Of a stretch of 64,000 nucleotides of DNA, positions 1 through 8,435 are shown piece by piece. Position 1 is the first letter of the stretch. The number at the start of each line of letters is the position of its first letter. The DNA is taken from the NCBI GenBank assembly GCA_013289695.1, contig JABCZK010000008.1, positions 1-64,000 on the forward strand, in the 5' to 3' direction. Origin of the DNA: Acidobacteriota bacterium. Lineage in GTDB: Bacteria > Acidobacteriota > Terriglobia > Acidiferrales > UBA7541. The notes below the pieces were generated by a model that saw only the letters and a program-made list of their open reading frames with translations, had not been told where the DNA came from and did no database searches. Both the position numbers and the translations under genes were made by a program.

Positions 1-603
1 GCCTGGCATGGCGGGTACTACGGCTCTAGCGCCTCTGCCTACAACGGCTACGGCGGCAGTGCCCACGCATCAAATGGCTACAACCCGTCTACCGGGACTT
101 ATGCGCGTGGCGGGACGGTCTCAAACGGTTACGGTAGCGTAAGTGCCGGTCAAGCGTACAACCCAAGGACCGGGGCCTCGGCCTCGACAGTGCAAGGGTC
201 CAATGCGTATGGCAGCTATGGGGCCTCAACCGCTTCGAAGAATGGCACCACCGTTGACAGCCAGCACCAAACCAACGCTAACGGAACCACTGGGCAGATG
301 CACAGCTCCAGCGGCGCCTCGGCGTATGGCGCGACAGGCAAGAACGGCAACAGCGCCGCCGTGGGCCAAACCGCCAATGGCGACAAGTATGCGGCGGCAA
401 ACGGCAAAACCTACAGCAATACCGGCAGCGGTTGGGACCAGAAGAGTGGAAGCCCGTCCAGCTACAACAAATCCAGTTCCAGCGGCTGGGGCGGCCAGGA
501 ACACAGCGGCGGCTCATCGGCCATGAGCAGTGGTGGCGGCGGATGGAATTCGAGGGCTTCCAGTGCTCGCGGTTCGTCAAGCTACGGCGGTCGTCGTAGG
601 TGA
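1..603 (+). CDS. Gly/Ser/Tyr-rich low-complexity protein, 3' end only
   Basis: The reading frame is open from the first base of the window to a TGA at 601-603, so only about the last 200 residues are visible. The segment is low complexity, rich in Gly, Ser, Tyr, Asn and Ala. It carries imperfect repeats of the type YNPSTGTYARG and YNPRTGASAS, then NGDKYAAANGKTYSNTGSG, and ends in an Arg-rich GGRRR tail. Proteins with such YNPxTG repeats are common in Acidobacteria and are presumed secreted or surface-associated, with no known enzymatic role. It sits 90 bp upstream of a DUF2950 gene. Both other DUF2950 genes in the window follow a DUF3300 gene that also ends in a Gly/Ser/Arg-rich tail, so this may be the equivalent partner. 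The N-terminus would be needed to name it. Confidence 0.75.
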   Translation, partial: AWHGGYYGSSASAYNGYGGSAHASNGYNPSTGTYARGGTVSNGYGSVSAGQAYNPRTGASASTVQGSNAYGSYGASTASKNGTTVDSQHQTNANGTTGQMHSSSGASAYGATGKNGNSAAVGQTANGDKYAAANGKTYSNTGSGWDQKSGSPSSYNKSSSSGWGGQEHSGGSSAMSSGGGGWNSRASSARGSSSYGGRRR

Positions 604-693
604 TTCCTACGCCAGCTGAGCAGTTACAAGCGAGCTCAATTTTTGTGTGATTGTGTTGATGAAGCGCTGACAGTGCAAGTTTGGAGGATCTCC

Positions 694-1635
694 GTGTCGC
701 GAGCAACTTGCAGGACCACTATTATGAGCCGCCTCACTCTTCTGGCGATCGTCATTCTTCTTGCCGGATGCAGCAAGTCTGCCAAGCCTGCTTACCAGAC
801 GTTCGCTTCACCCGACGACGCAGGTAACGGGCTGCTGACAGCGGCAAAGTCAGGCGATCCCAATGCGGTAATCGCCGTGTTCGGTCCGGACTCGAAAGAC
901 ATCGTCGTCACAGGCGATGCCGTGCAGGATAAACATACCGCCGACCAAGTTGTCGCGGCCTACGGCGCGATGCATCGTTGGCGCAAGATGCCCGACGGCT
1001 CCCAAACGCTGCTGCTCGGAGCCGACAATTTTCCTTTCCCGATCCCGCTGAAGCAGAATGCCGCCGGGCAGTGGTATTTCGACGTGGCTGCCGGAAGGGA
1101 GGAGATTTTACTCCGCCGTATCGGCCGCAACGAACTGGATACCATCGACGTTTGTATGGCGTTGGCGGACGCTCAGTCTCAGTACTACTCAATGCGTCAC
1201 GACGACGGCAGCACGCACCAGTTCGCAGTGAAATTCATCAGTGACAGCGGCAAGCAGAACGGTTTGTACTGGGACTCGCCGGAAGGTCAGCCCAAGAGTC
1301 CGCTCGGTCCGCTGGCGGCGTTCGCAACCAACGAGGGCTATAGCCTGAAGCCGGATTCGCATATGCCGTTCCATGGCTACTATTTTCATATGCTCACTCG
1401 ACAAGGCGCGAACGTGCCCGGCGGCGCGAAGGACTACATCGTCAACGGAAAGATGACTGGCGGCTTCGCCTTCGTCGCCTATCCCGCTGAGTACCGCAAC
1501 TCCGGCGTGATGACGTTCATCATCAACCAGGATGGCGTGTTGCTGCAGAAGGATTTGGGCGCCGCCACAACCCAGACAGCAGCCGCAATGACCGAGTTCG
1601 ATCCCGATCCCAGTTGGAGCCCGGCACAGCAATAG
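694..1635 (+). CDS. DUF2950 family lipoprotein (copy 1)
   Basis: A GTG start at 694 is preceded by GGAGG six bases upstream; an ATG at 724 is an alternative. The N-terminus is a lipoprotein signal: a hydrophobic run followed by LLAGC, so the mature protein should be lipid-anchored. The body matches DUF2950. It has the conserved DAGNGLLTAAKSGD segment, the AVQDKHTADQ region, YGAMHRW, and a C-terminal block MTGGFAFVAYPAEYRNSGV followed by NQDGVLLQKDLG. That block is nearly identical in the two other DUF2950 proteins of the window (16665-17642 and 24784-25752). The function of the family is not known. This copy has no DUF3300 neighbour but follows a Gly/Ser-rich surface-type protein. Confidence 0.9.
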   Translation: MSRATCRTTIMSRLTLLAIVILLAGCSKSAKPAYQTFASPDDAGNGLLTAAKSGDPNAVIAVFGPDSKDIVVTGDAVQDKHTADQVVAAYGAMHRWRKMPDGSQTLLLGADNFPFPIPLKQNAAGQWYFDVAAGREEILLRRIGRNELDTIDVCMALADAQSQYYSMRHDDGSTHQFAVKFISDSGKQNGLYWDSPEGQPKSPLGPLAAFATNEGYSLKPDSHMPFHGYYFHMLTRQGANVPGGAKDYIVNGKMTGGFAFVAYPAEYRNSGVMTFIINQDGVLLQKDLGAATTQTAAAMTEFDPDPSWSPAQQ

Positions 1636-2275
1636 CGAGTTACCCTTCTCCGCAGAGCTCCGTCGCGCGGACGGTTCGACCGGAAATTCGCGTTCCTGGT
1701 ACTCGACGAGCGCAAAGATTTAGTTTTGCCCGAAACTGCCGAGCTACGTCCCGTCGCGCCCCACATGAATTGACGTGTGTGTCCCGCTACATCGTCACGC
1801 TTCGCCGCGGATGTTTCCGATCGGGCGCGACTGAATCACTCCAACGATCCAACCAGATTCCCTAGGAGGAATTTGAGAAAGACAGCGGGCGTGAAAATTC
1901 AAGAGAGTCTCCGCGTGCAACCGTGGAGTTTGTGGTGAACAGTGAAAACACCGAGAACGAGGAGAGGATTTCTACTGAGCTGTCTGGGGAAGCGCACGCA
2001 AACGCAGATCCGTTCCCTTCCCTTCCCCAGATCCCCGCCCTCCTCGGGAGACGGGAAGAAACTCAATCAACGGCAAGTGTGCCCATCGAAAACCGTCTCA
2101 TCCGAGGGGTGCAGACGGAAAGCTTGGGAACAACCTGCGGACAAACATTGACGAGGACCATGAAGAACCGCGCAAGCGACTCTGACCGCGTGCAATGGAG
2201 CGCGACCTGGCCAGAGTTCGCTCCCTCTTATGCGCAATTCTTGGGACCGATGAGTCGAGGTATTGCAGCGTCTTA
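1636..2275. other. 640 bp stretch without a convincing gene
   Basis: Small open frames exist on the plus strand (the longest is 1923-2297). They lack a convincing ribosome binding site, protein-like composition or recognisable domains. An AGGAGGAA sequence at about 1863 looks like a ribosome binding site, but the only following frame is about 15 codons long. No terminator hairpin or known RNA was recognised. Confidence 0.5.
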
Positions 2276-3025
2276 CTATCCGCCGAGCCTTTGGTAATTC
2301 GAGTTGGTAGTTGTTACAACCAGCTCTTTGGCGGTCGCGTTCAGAATCGTCTGCTGCGCGTAGCTGGTTCCATCAGGCAGAGGGGCCATCTCCACCTGCA
2401 ACGTCACCGCGTCTTTCGCCTGCCCCATGTAGGTGTTCACGCTCAAGGAAACGATCTTTTTTATCTCAGGGTTAAACACGAGCGTCATGCGATCGCCGGG
2501 CTGGGCATAGTCCGTGAAGACCAAATTCACCACATTGCCTGCGGGATTCAGTGCGATTTTACCAGCCTGAAAGGCCTGTTGCATTCTGTCGGGGTCGGGC
2601 GGAACGTACATGCTCAGGACGCCCTTCACGTCATCCATGTAGTCCACCATCTCCGCTTTTTTCTTTTCAACGACCCTTTGCTTCAACCTGCCGCCGCTGG
2701 GTGCTGCCGGTGGAGGACCGATCGGAGTTTTCTGAACCTGCCCGTCAGGACCGTACTGGCATAATTTTTCAGTGGCAGGCTTCGGATCCCCCTTCAGCGT
2801 CAGCTGCGTTGTTTCCGTCCATTGATACATGCGGAGTCGCTGCTTATTTTCAGCGGCAGACTGTTTGGCAGCCGCAAGCTTCTGCTGCAATTCACCATTC
2901 TGCGCAACGGTGGCGAGGCTGGCGACGAGCGCGATAGCCGCGATAATTGCCAAGCGCCTGCTCGTCGGAAGAACAAAACCGCTGAGGGGCTGTTTTCTAG
3001 AGCTAGTCGCGGGTCCATGACTCAT
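2276..3025 (-). CDS. Secreted or membrane-anchored hypothetical protein
   Basis: 249 residues. The ATG at 3025 follows AAGGGAG at good spacing. A basic N-terminus (about residues 1-25) leads into one hydrophobic segment (about 25-42), consistent with a signal peptide or anchor. A charged, probably helical stretch follows (QQKLAAAKQSAAENKQRL). The rest is a soluble domain with MYQWTETTQLTLKGD near residue 65 and KKIVSLSVNTYMG near residue 185. This arrangement is typical of acidobacterial periplasmic hypothetical proteins. I do not recognise a catalytic motif and assign no function. A TTGTCA-type operator lies 253 bp upstream. Confidence 0.75.
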   Translation of the reverse strand: MSHGPATSSRKQPLSGFVLPTSRRLAIIAAIALVASLATVAQNGELQQKLAAAKQSAAENKQRLRMYQWTETTQLTLKGDPKPATEKLCQYGPDGQVQKTPIGPPPAAPSGGRLKQRVVEKKKAEMVDYMDDVKGVLSMYVPPDPDRMQQAFQAGKIALNPAGNVVNLVFTDYAQPGDRMTLVFNPEIKKIVSLSVNTYMGQAKDAVTLQVEMAPLPDGTSYAQQTILNATAKELVVTTTNSNYQRLGG

Positions 3026-3465
3026 CTGGCTGCTCCCTTAAATTATCGGATAACAGATGCATTTTCGGACGTGCGCTGCGCCCGCCGGGACGCCATTTTG
3101 CACGCATTAACAGAGGCCGCGACGGGATCGCAGCTGGCCTAAGTTATTAGAGGACCCGGAAAAGAGTCCTTAGAGAGACGTTGGGCGCCCCTCTCAAGAA
3201 CGGAGCGTGGAGTAGTCTCAGCCCGGGTCCTCCACCCTAACCAACGACAGAATACGATTCGCGCAGGTTCGCGCGTATTGTCAAGATTGACAGGTCTCGC
3301 AAAAACTCGCGAGACCTCCATCTTCGATCCCTCACCGAACACAGAGATAGCTTTCATGCGCGGCGCGGAGGATCGACGGCGCGTTGCCGAAAAATAGAGG
3401 TCCTGCTGTATGCGCATGAATCTGCAACTGGAATGGCCGGACGTAGCTCTCGGAAATCCATTTGC
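3026..3465. other. 440 bp intergenic region with one operator
   Basis: This lies between two minus-strand genes. It contains a TTGTCA-N4-TGACAG inverted repeat at 3278-3293 and otherwise no supported gene. The small open frame at 3139-3417 has no homology I recognise and no ribosome binding site. Confidence 0.5.
3278..3293. promoter_or_regulatory. TTGTCA-N4-TGACAG inverted repeat (operator 1)
   Basis: TTGTCA AGAT TGACAG. Both half-sites match the repeated element in this window. It lies 253 bp upstream of the secreted hypothetical protein starting at 3025, the farthest of the ten sites from its gene. Confidence 0.6.
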
Positions 3466-4395
3466 CTATTTGAGGGTGATGCTCACGCCAAACAGTACCC
3501 CGGACGTCGCGGTGTCTAGGTACGCGCCTGAAGCGCGCCGATAGTCAAAGTAGAGGTAACGGTAACCGGCTTGCAGCGCCAGCGCAGGTTTAATCCGGTA
3601 ACCGAGAAGACCAAAAATCTGGTAATCCATTTGGGATCCGGCGCCCCAGCCGCCCACGTCACCTCCAACCGTAACTTCCACTTTGGGAGTCAGAATTCCA
3701 GTGATGCGTCCTCCAACCAGCGGGTCCACCCAGCTCTGCGACCCGGAGAAATTCAGAGTGTTGGTAGTAAACGACAAATTCTCCCCGAAGTACCAGTAGC
3801 GGAATCCCGCGAGTGCATCAATCTTGAGCCTCTCGGAATCAATCAGCCGATAACCGATCTTCTGAGTTAGGAAGAATTCGGTCGCGTGTAGGTTCGCAAC
3901 TCCCTGGCCAGGGGTGTTGGGGAGTGCTCTATCAGATCCCAGCCGGATCCAAAAGATATCGAGCGGCATCACGATCCGCTTGTAACGAGGTTCTACCACG
4001 CCCATTAACCCAATCCGGAAGTGCGAAAGAAGGTCACCCGGAGACGCACTGAAACCGATTTCCCTGCCATTCGGGCCGGCAATATTTCCGTGGACTCCCG
4101 GGAACCACAAGTAGGGCGACACCGTGAAGTGCCAGTCGCTTGCGGAAGCGGCACTGGCGTCAGTTGCGAAAGCACCGCCACCGGGAGTTACCGCGGCGGG
4201 CGCGGCGTCGGAAGCCGTAGCAGAGTCCGTGGCCGCGACAGTCGCGGCCGAGCTCGAGGAGCTGGACGCAGGATTGTCACCAACAGCAGCGCTGGCTGAT
4301 GGAGAAGTCGCTTGAGCGCGAGCCGGGAGCGCGTTCGCGAGCAACAGCAGTCCCAAGACTATCGCGGATACCGTGAATCTCTGATTTGCGCTCAA
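3466..4395 (-). CDS. Outer-membrane beta-barrel protein, porin-like
   Basis: 309 residues from a TTG start at 4395, chosen because GAGGAG lies six bases upstream and a signal peptide follows at once (FTVSAIVLGLLLLANALPARAQA). An upstream ATG at 4506 would put 37 polar residues before the signal. After a Ser/Ala-rich linker (about residues 25-75) the protein alternates aromatic and polar residues in the manner of amphipathic beta strands: WHFTVSPYLWFPGVHGN, IGYRLIDSERLKIDALAGFRYWY, LALQAGYRYLYFDYR. It ends in a typical barrel strand, GVLFGVSITLK. The substrate is unknown. A TTGTCA-type operator lies 89 bp upstream. Confidence 0.75.
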   Translation of the reverse strand: MSANQRFTVSAIVLGLLLLANALPARAQATSPSASAAVGDNPASSSSSSAATVAATDSATASDAAPAAVTPGGGAFATDASAASASDWHFTVSPYLWFPGVHGNIAGPNGREIGFSASPGDLLSHFRIGLMGVVEPRYKRIVMPLDIFWIRLGSDRALPNTPGQGVANLHATEFFLTQKIGYRLIDSERLKIDALAGFRYWYFGENLSFTTNTLNFSGSQSWVDPLVGGRITGILTPKVEVTVGGDVGGWGAGSQMDYQIFGLLGYRIKPALALQAGYRYLYFDYRRASGAYLDTATSGVLFGVSITLK

Positions 4396-4449
4396 GAGAA
4401 ACTCCTCGTTCTGCTTTTCGCCAGCCCGCGTGCTGTCGACTAACTGAAT

Positions 4450-4464
4450 TGCTAATTCTGTGCC
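4450..4464 (-). promoter_or_regulatory. Possible sigma-54-like promoter element
   Basis: Read on the minus strand this is GGCACAGAATTAGCA, with the GG-N10-GC spacing of -24/-12 promoters and a perfect GGCAC. Transcription would start about 40 bp before the TTG of the beta-barrel gene. I could not find comparable elements downstream of most other TTGTCA operators, so this may be chance. Confidence 0.25.
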
Positions 4465-4483
4465 TCGCGCGCAGTGGAGATAA

Positions 4484-4499
4484 TTGTCAGAAGTAACAA
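4484..4499. promoter_or_regulatory. TTGTCA-N4-TAACAA inverted repeat (operator 2)
   Basis: TTGTCA GAAG TAACAA, one mismatch in the right half. It lies 89 bp upstream of the start of the beta-barrel protein gene. Confidence 0.6.
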
Positions 4500-4529
4500 T
4501 CCGCACGCGGCTGCGCTCGCCTGCCAGGC

Positions 4530-5228
4530 CTAGAAAAAAAGGTCCAGTATTAGACCTATAGCGTTCACCTGCTGATTCGGGCGCTTGCCCGTGTTGTTCT
4601 CGTGCTCATAGTAAGGATCGAATTCGATGTGCTTGTTCACCGGCAGCAAGCAACCCGCATACAGATTAGTGGAGCTGATTTTTGCGTACTGACTCTCGTA
4701 GAAAAGTTCGGCGCTCACGTAAGGCGCTGGATGGTAGTCTTTGATCGTGAAGCTCCGTTCGGCCGTTAGCCGATTGCGATAGCGCCAGACGAACTTGCCG
4801 GGAGACCAATCAAGATCGGCGCGGTTTCTATCGGTAACCAGAATACGAGCCGTAATGGGAACGTGAAAAGTGAGGACGGGTTCCAGCCGATTGATCGTCG
4901 GTTTTCCCGGTGACGGGACAACGCGGTATCCGACCGCCAGCACCAACGGCCTGGATTTCGCATCGTCCAGATCGAAAAGGGTGACGTTTTTCAGCTTGAG
5001 CAACGGCTTCAAATAGAACTCTACGCTGGGTCCCATTTCCGCTTGCGTAGGATCACCACCTTCTCTGGTTTCCTTCGCTTGAAAAAGAAATCGCACGTTG
5101 GGATTCAGTTTGAAATTAGCATCGATTTCGGGCAGGAATTCCGTCGTTGATGTTTGAGCGTGCAGGCAAGAACAGCGCAACAACAAAATAAGAGCTGCCA
5201 TCAGCCATCGGCCACGAACGCATTTCAT
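4530..5228 (-). CDS. DUF2490-like secreted protein
   Basis: 232 residues with an N-terminal signal peptide (WLMAALILLLRCSCLHAQ, cleavage expected near residue 25). The mature part resembles DUF2490 outer-membrane proteins. It has alternating strand-like segments, WRYRNRLTAERSF near residue 145, VSAELFYESQ near residue 170, and a C-terminal strand NAIGLILDLFF ending in aromatic residues as barrels do. Its substrate or role is unknown. The start codon has only a weak ribosome binding site; Met10 is an alternative. It lies between the sulfatase and the beta-barrel gene on the same strand, suggesting an envelope cluster. Confidence 0.75.
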   Translation of the reverse strand: MKCVRGRWLMAALILLLRCSCLHAQTSTTEFLPEIDANFKLNPNVRFLFQAKETREGGDPTQAEMGPSVEFYLKPLLKLKNVTLFDLDDAKSRPLVLAVGYRVVPSPGKPTINRLEPVLTFHVPITARILVTDRNRADLDWSPGKFVWRYRNRLTAERSFTIKDYHPAPYVSAELFYESQYAKISSTNLYAGCLLPVNKHIEFDPYYEHENNTGKRPNQQVNAIGLILDLFF

Positions 5229-5365
5229 CTCTTGATCTTTTCAGAAAACCCAAGGCGCTCGGGAATCGCGAGCTGCAAAGGAGAAGACGTGCCGCTTCAC
5301 GCCTGTCTCGCCTTTAGGGTGCGGCCGCGGTGGTGGCCATCGATCTGCGTAGTCGAATCGATGGC

Positions 5366-5482
5366 TATAATCCAATATCCACTCCAGTCCGTGAGGAGCG
5401 TTGGAGACAGTGAAACGATATACGGCTCTGAACTATATGCTTTTGGCCGGGCCGCTTCATCGAGAAGCGGCCCGGGGTTTTT
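5366..5482 (+). ncRNA. Candidate small RNA
   Basis: A perfect TATAAT at 5366-5371 (no good -35 box) is followed about 75 bases later by a strong intrinsic terminator at 5447-5482, with no open reading frame of note between. Neighbouring genes are all on the minus strand, so the plus-strand terminator has no obvious protein-coding transcript to end. The expected RNA would be about 105 nt. It matches no RNA family I can recognise. Confidence 0.4.
5447..5482 (+). terminator. Rho-independent terminator, plus strand
   Basis: A perfect 12-bp stem (CCGGGCCGCTTC / GAAGCGGCCCGG) closes a 5-base loop and is followed by GGTTTTT. On the minus strand the hairpin is followed by CCAAAAG, so it terminates plus-strand transcription. 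Confidence 0.75.
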
Positions 5483-5499
5483 CGCAATCGAACATTCAA

Positions 5500-7125
5500 C
5501 TATTTACCGGCCCCAGAAGCACCTTGGGAGACCGCGTCAAGGAACTGAGTGACCGTAGGTCCGCCGCTCGCCTGGCTCGGCGGATATTCCTTAAAGGTCC
5601 CCAGGAACTGGCTCACAATAACCGTCGCGGGCACCATCGCCCACAGCTTTTCGCCCCACCATCTGCCGTAATTCATCGACTCGTCCTGATAGCGCTCCCA
5701 CGGGTCCTGCCGCAAATTGGTTACGCTAGGAGCCTGCGTGCTCGATGCCTCGCCCGTGAACAGGTTGCCTTTGATGGTCTTAAAGCTGACCTTCCACTGG
5801 TCATATCGCGTGGCCATGAGGTCAGCGGTGTTGCTGAAGTAGAAAAACTCGTGCCGTGGACCTGCCGCGACTTCGCCCTTGAAGTAGGGCATAAAGTTGT
5901 AACCGTCCAGGTGAGTCCTGAACGTGTTGTCGCCCACGGTCACGCCCTTCAGAAGCTTGTCTTTCATGTCGGGTTCGCCGGCCGCAGCAACTAGTGTCGG
6001 CAACCAGTCCTCCATCGCCATGATGTCGTTTACAACGATGCCGGGCTTAACGACGCCGGGCCACTTGACCAACATCGGGACGCGGAATCCACCCTCGTAG
6101 GTAACGCCCTTCTCACCGCGAAAAGGTTGATTGCCGCCGTCCGGCCAGGTAAAGATTTCCGGACCGTTGTCGCTGGTGAACAACACGATGGTGTTGTCGG
6201 CGATTCCCAGGTCATCGATCTTTTTGAGGAGCTCTCCGACCTCCCAGTCCAGCTCCATCATGCCGTCGGCGTAAAGACCGAATCCGCTCTTGTTCTGCCA
6301 GTTCGGAGAGAGGTGAGTCCAGACATGCATGCGGGTGGAGTTGTGCCAAAGAAAAAACGGCTAATTGGCCTTCGCTGATCGTTCCATGAAATCTGTAGAA
6401 TGCTGGACGAGTACCTGCTCGATATCCTCCATGTTAGTCGTCGCTTTCGGATCCATATTTGGATGCGGAGGCAATGGACCTTCGTCCTTAATGACCTGCT
6501 TGCCGACCCTGCCAAAGCGCGGATCAATCGTGGGATCGTCCACGTTGGACGCCGTGGTTGAGAGAATGTCGCGAGGACCGAAACGATCCTTGAAATTGGC
6601 CATCTTTGGATCGTCGTACTCGTACGGCTCCTCCATGGCATTCAAGTGGTAAAGAATTCCGTAGAACTCATCGAAGCCATGTGCCGTGGGCAGAAATTCA
6701 TTGCGGTCGCCAAGATGGTTCTTGCCGATCTGAGCGGTGGCATAGCCGAGCGGCTTGAGCAGCTCGGCAATCGTAGGATCCTTATCCTGTATCCCTTGTC
6801 TCGCGCCGGGCAGACCGACCATCAACAGACCGGTGCGAAAAGGCGTCTGCCCGAGGATAAACGCCGCGCGCCCTGCCGTGCAGGATTGCTGGGCATAATA
6901 ATCTGTGAACAGGGCGCCTTCACTTGCGATGCGGTCAATATTCGGCGTGCGCCCGCCCATCATGCCGCGATGATAAGCACTGATGTTCCAGATGCCCACA
7001 TCGTCCGACATGATCACGACGATGTTGGGTTTCTTCGCCTGCGCTGGAGCGGAGGGCGCTGCGGCCAGCCCCAGGAACACGAGCAACGCTGCGACAACAA
7101 GAATCAAACTCCCGTTACGCTTCAT
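5500..7125 (-). pseudogene. Secreted arylsulfatase interrupted by an in-frame amber codon
   Basis: The natural start is the ATG at 7125, with GAGGAG upstream and an immediate signal peptide (SLILVVAALLVFLGLAAAPSAPAQA). The frame then runs 541 codons, broken only by TAG at 6361-6363 (codon 255). Without that TAG it is a full-length family S1 sulfatase. It has PNIVVIMSDDVG with metal-binding Asp41-Asp42, the formylglycine motif SCTAGRAAF with Cys82, and after the stop PFFLWHNSTRMHVWTH and FTSDNGPE. Homologues usually read KPFF here, so AAG to TAG is the likely lesion. It may be a true pseudogene, a strain polymorphism or a sequencing error. The enzyme would hydrolyse sulfate esters in the periplasm or outside the cell. 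A formylglycine-generating enzyme is encoded at 13933-15126. Confidence 0.85.
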
Positions 7126-7248
7126 GTGTGCTCTCCTCAACTTTTTTCTCTTCCTGAGGAAAAACGGGAGGGTTGATTCCTTCACTCCAGAGTCATGGCG
7201 CAGGTTCAGAACCGCGGAGATACTGGCCTCCAAGCGCCGGAGGTGTAA

Positions 7249-7264
7249 TTGTCAGAACTGACAA
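7249..7264. promoter_or_regulatory. TTGTCA-N4-TGACAA inverted repeat (operator 3)
   Basis: TTGTCA GAAC TGACAA, both half-sites perfect. It lies 124 bp upstream of the sulfatase start at 7125 and downstream of the DUF4136 gene. Confidence 0.65.
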
Positions 7265-7296
7265 TCTCACGGCGCGTGATCGCAACCGGCACGTCG

Positions 7297-7812
7297 CTAC
7301 GACGGATATTTCTTGAACATCTTGGCGACCGCTTTGTCCACCAGCTGCATATTTTTCTGCGAGTTCTTTTCGTTCAAGGTGCCTTGCCCGACGCCGCGCC
7401 AAACCAATTCTTTGGCTTTTACATCGTAAATATCCACGATCAACGTTCCGGTCACGTTCTGCTCCGGAGTAATGCCGCCCATTCCGCCACCGATCCCGCG
7501 CATTCCCCAAGCCTGGTACGAGGTCTGCGTCTTCATTCCACCGCTGCCCACTACGATCAAATCGGGGTTCTCTGACTCCTGGACCAACTTGAGGCCCTTG
7601 CTCTGCATCTGTGTGTTGATCTGGGTTTTCGCTTCCTGCGCCAGAAATGGACTAGCGATCTGGTTGGGGTTCTGCTGTTGTCCCCAGGCGTAGGTGTGAT
7701 ATTGGGAAAAAGTTGCGTTGGGACTCGAAGTCACATACACATCTTGTGCGGAAGCCGCGGTAAAGGTGAGACAAATTAGAAGCGCCAGAGAGAGAAGCAA
7801 TCGTGTTTTCAT
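7297..7812 (-). CDS. DUF4136 domain secreted protein
   Basis: 171 residues from the ATG at 7812, preceded by AAAGGAAA; an ATG at 7830 has no such site. A signal peptide (RLLLSLALLICLTFTAASA) is followed by a DUF4136-type domain. Diagnostic parts are the N-terminal FSQYHTYAWGQQ, the KTQINTQMQSKGLKLVQ helix, DLIVVGSG, and the C-terminal GTLIVDIYDVKAKELVWRG. The family is mostly annotated as envelope or lipoprotein of unknown function. This copy has no lipobox cysteine and is expected to be periplasmic. It lies between the sulfatase and a DUF4440 gene on the same strand. Confidence 0.85.
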   Translation of the reverse strand: MKTRLLLSLALLICLTFTAASAQDVYVTSSPNATFSQYHTYAWGQQQNPNQIASPFLAQEAKTQINTQMQSKGLKLVQESENPDLIVVGSGGMKTQTSYQAWGMRGIGGGMGGITPEQNVTGTLIVDIYDVKAKELVWRGVGQGTLNEKNSQKNMQLVDKAVAKMFKKYPS

Positions 7813-7858
7813 CGCATTTTCCTTTTGCAAATCGGTTTTAGTGAAAGCTGCCAGGAAA

Positions 7859-8323
7859 TCATTCTCGAATCGTTGACTCCGTGCTTTGCGAGCGAACGAT
7901 CACCCACCTGCCGTCGCGCTTAACAAAGACATCCATCCAGGCATATTTCCCGCTGGAGTCTTTTCCATCGGCGGTGGTGCTTTTTTCGGTGTTGCTGCCC
8001 TGGACGACAGCAACACTCCCCAACACCTTCACATCCATGGGCCCGAATTCGAAAGACTCAAGTTTCGCCGTGCCGGACTTCATCTCCGCCAAGTGCTTCT
8101 TCTTCGTTTCCCTGACGCCGTCGTAACCGATGCCGATCCAATCGTCGGCGAGGATCTCGCTAACTTTGTCAGCATCACCGGCTTTCACCGCATCAACCCA
8201 GTCGTGTTCGATTTGCTTGACGGCTTCCGCCACGCTCGGGCCTTTGGCCGGCGGCGTCTGGCTTTGCGCGAGGGTTAGCCCAACGCAGGCCGACACTAGC
8301 AAAACCGCCGCTACGAGTTTCAT
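7859..8323 (-). CDS. Secreted DUF4440 / SnoaL-like (NTF2-fold) protein
   Basis: 154 residues. AGGAGA lies eight bases before the ATG. A signal peptide (LVAAVLLVSACVGLTLAQ) precedes a compact NTF2-like domain. Recognisable segments are EHDWVDAVKAGDADKVSEILADDWIG at the start and WMDVFVKRDGRWVIVRSQST at the end, a pattern typical of DUF4440. Such domains bind small ligands or act as accessory folds; no catalytic residues can be argued here. It lies 46 bp upstream of the DUF4136 gene and may be co-transcribed with it. Confidence 0.85.
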   Translation of the reverse strand: MKLVAAVLLVSACVGLTLAQSQTPPAKGPSVAEAVKQIEHDWVDAVKAGDADKVSEILADDWIGIGYDGVRETKKKHLAEMKSGTAKLESFEFGPMDVKVLGSVAVVQGSNTEKSTTADGKDSSGKYAWMDVFVKRDGRWVIVRSQSTESTIRE

Positions 8324-8435
8324 CGTTTTTCTCTCCTATTGGAATTCAAGCCGCGTCTATTTGCGATGTTCAAAGTGACGGCCAGCCGTGATCGGCATCG
8401 CTGAATCCTTCAGTACAACGCACAGCTGTACCTGC

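Noticed and set aside
2080..2160. Resemblance to a c-di-GMP riboswitch core (GACGGAAAGC)
   Set aside because: Only one short core-like string matches; the upstream conserved segment and the stems of the GEMM motif could not be found.
1923..2297. Plus-strand frame of 124 codons
   Set aside because: No ribosome binding site, no recognisable domain, irregular composition, and its end overlaps the well-supported minus-strand gene at 2276-3025.
6361..6363. TAG as pyrrolysine or other recoding in the sulfatase
   Set aside because: The position normally holds a plain Lys, there is no pylT or pyrrolysine machinery in view, and one base change explains it.
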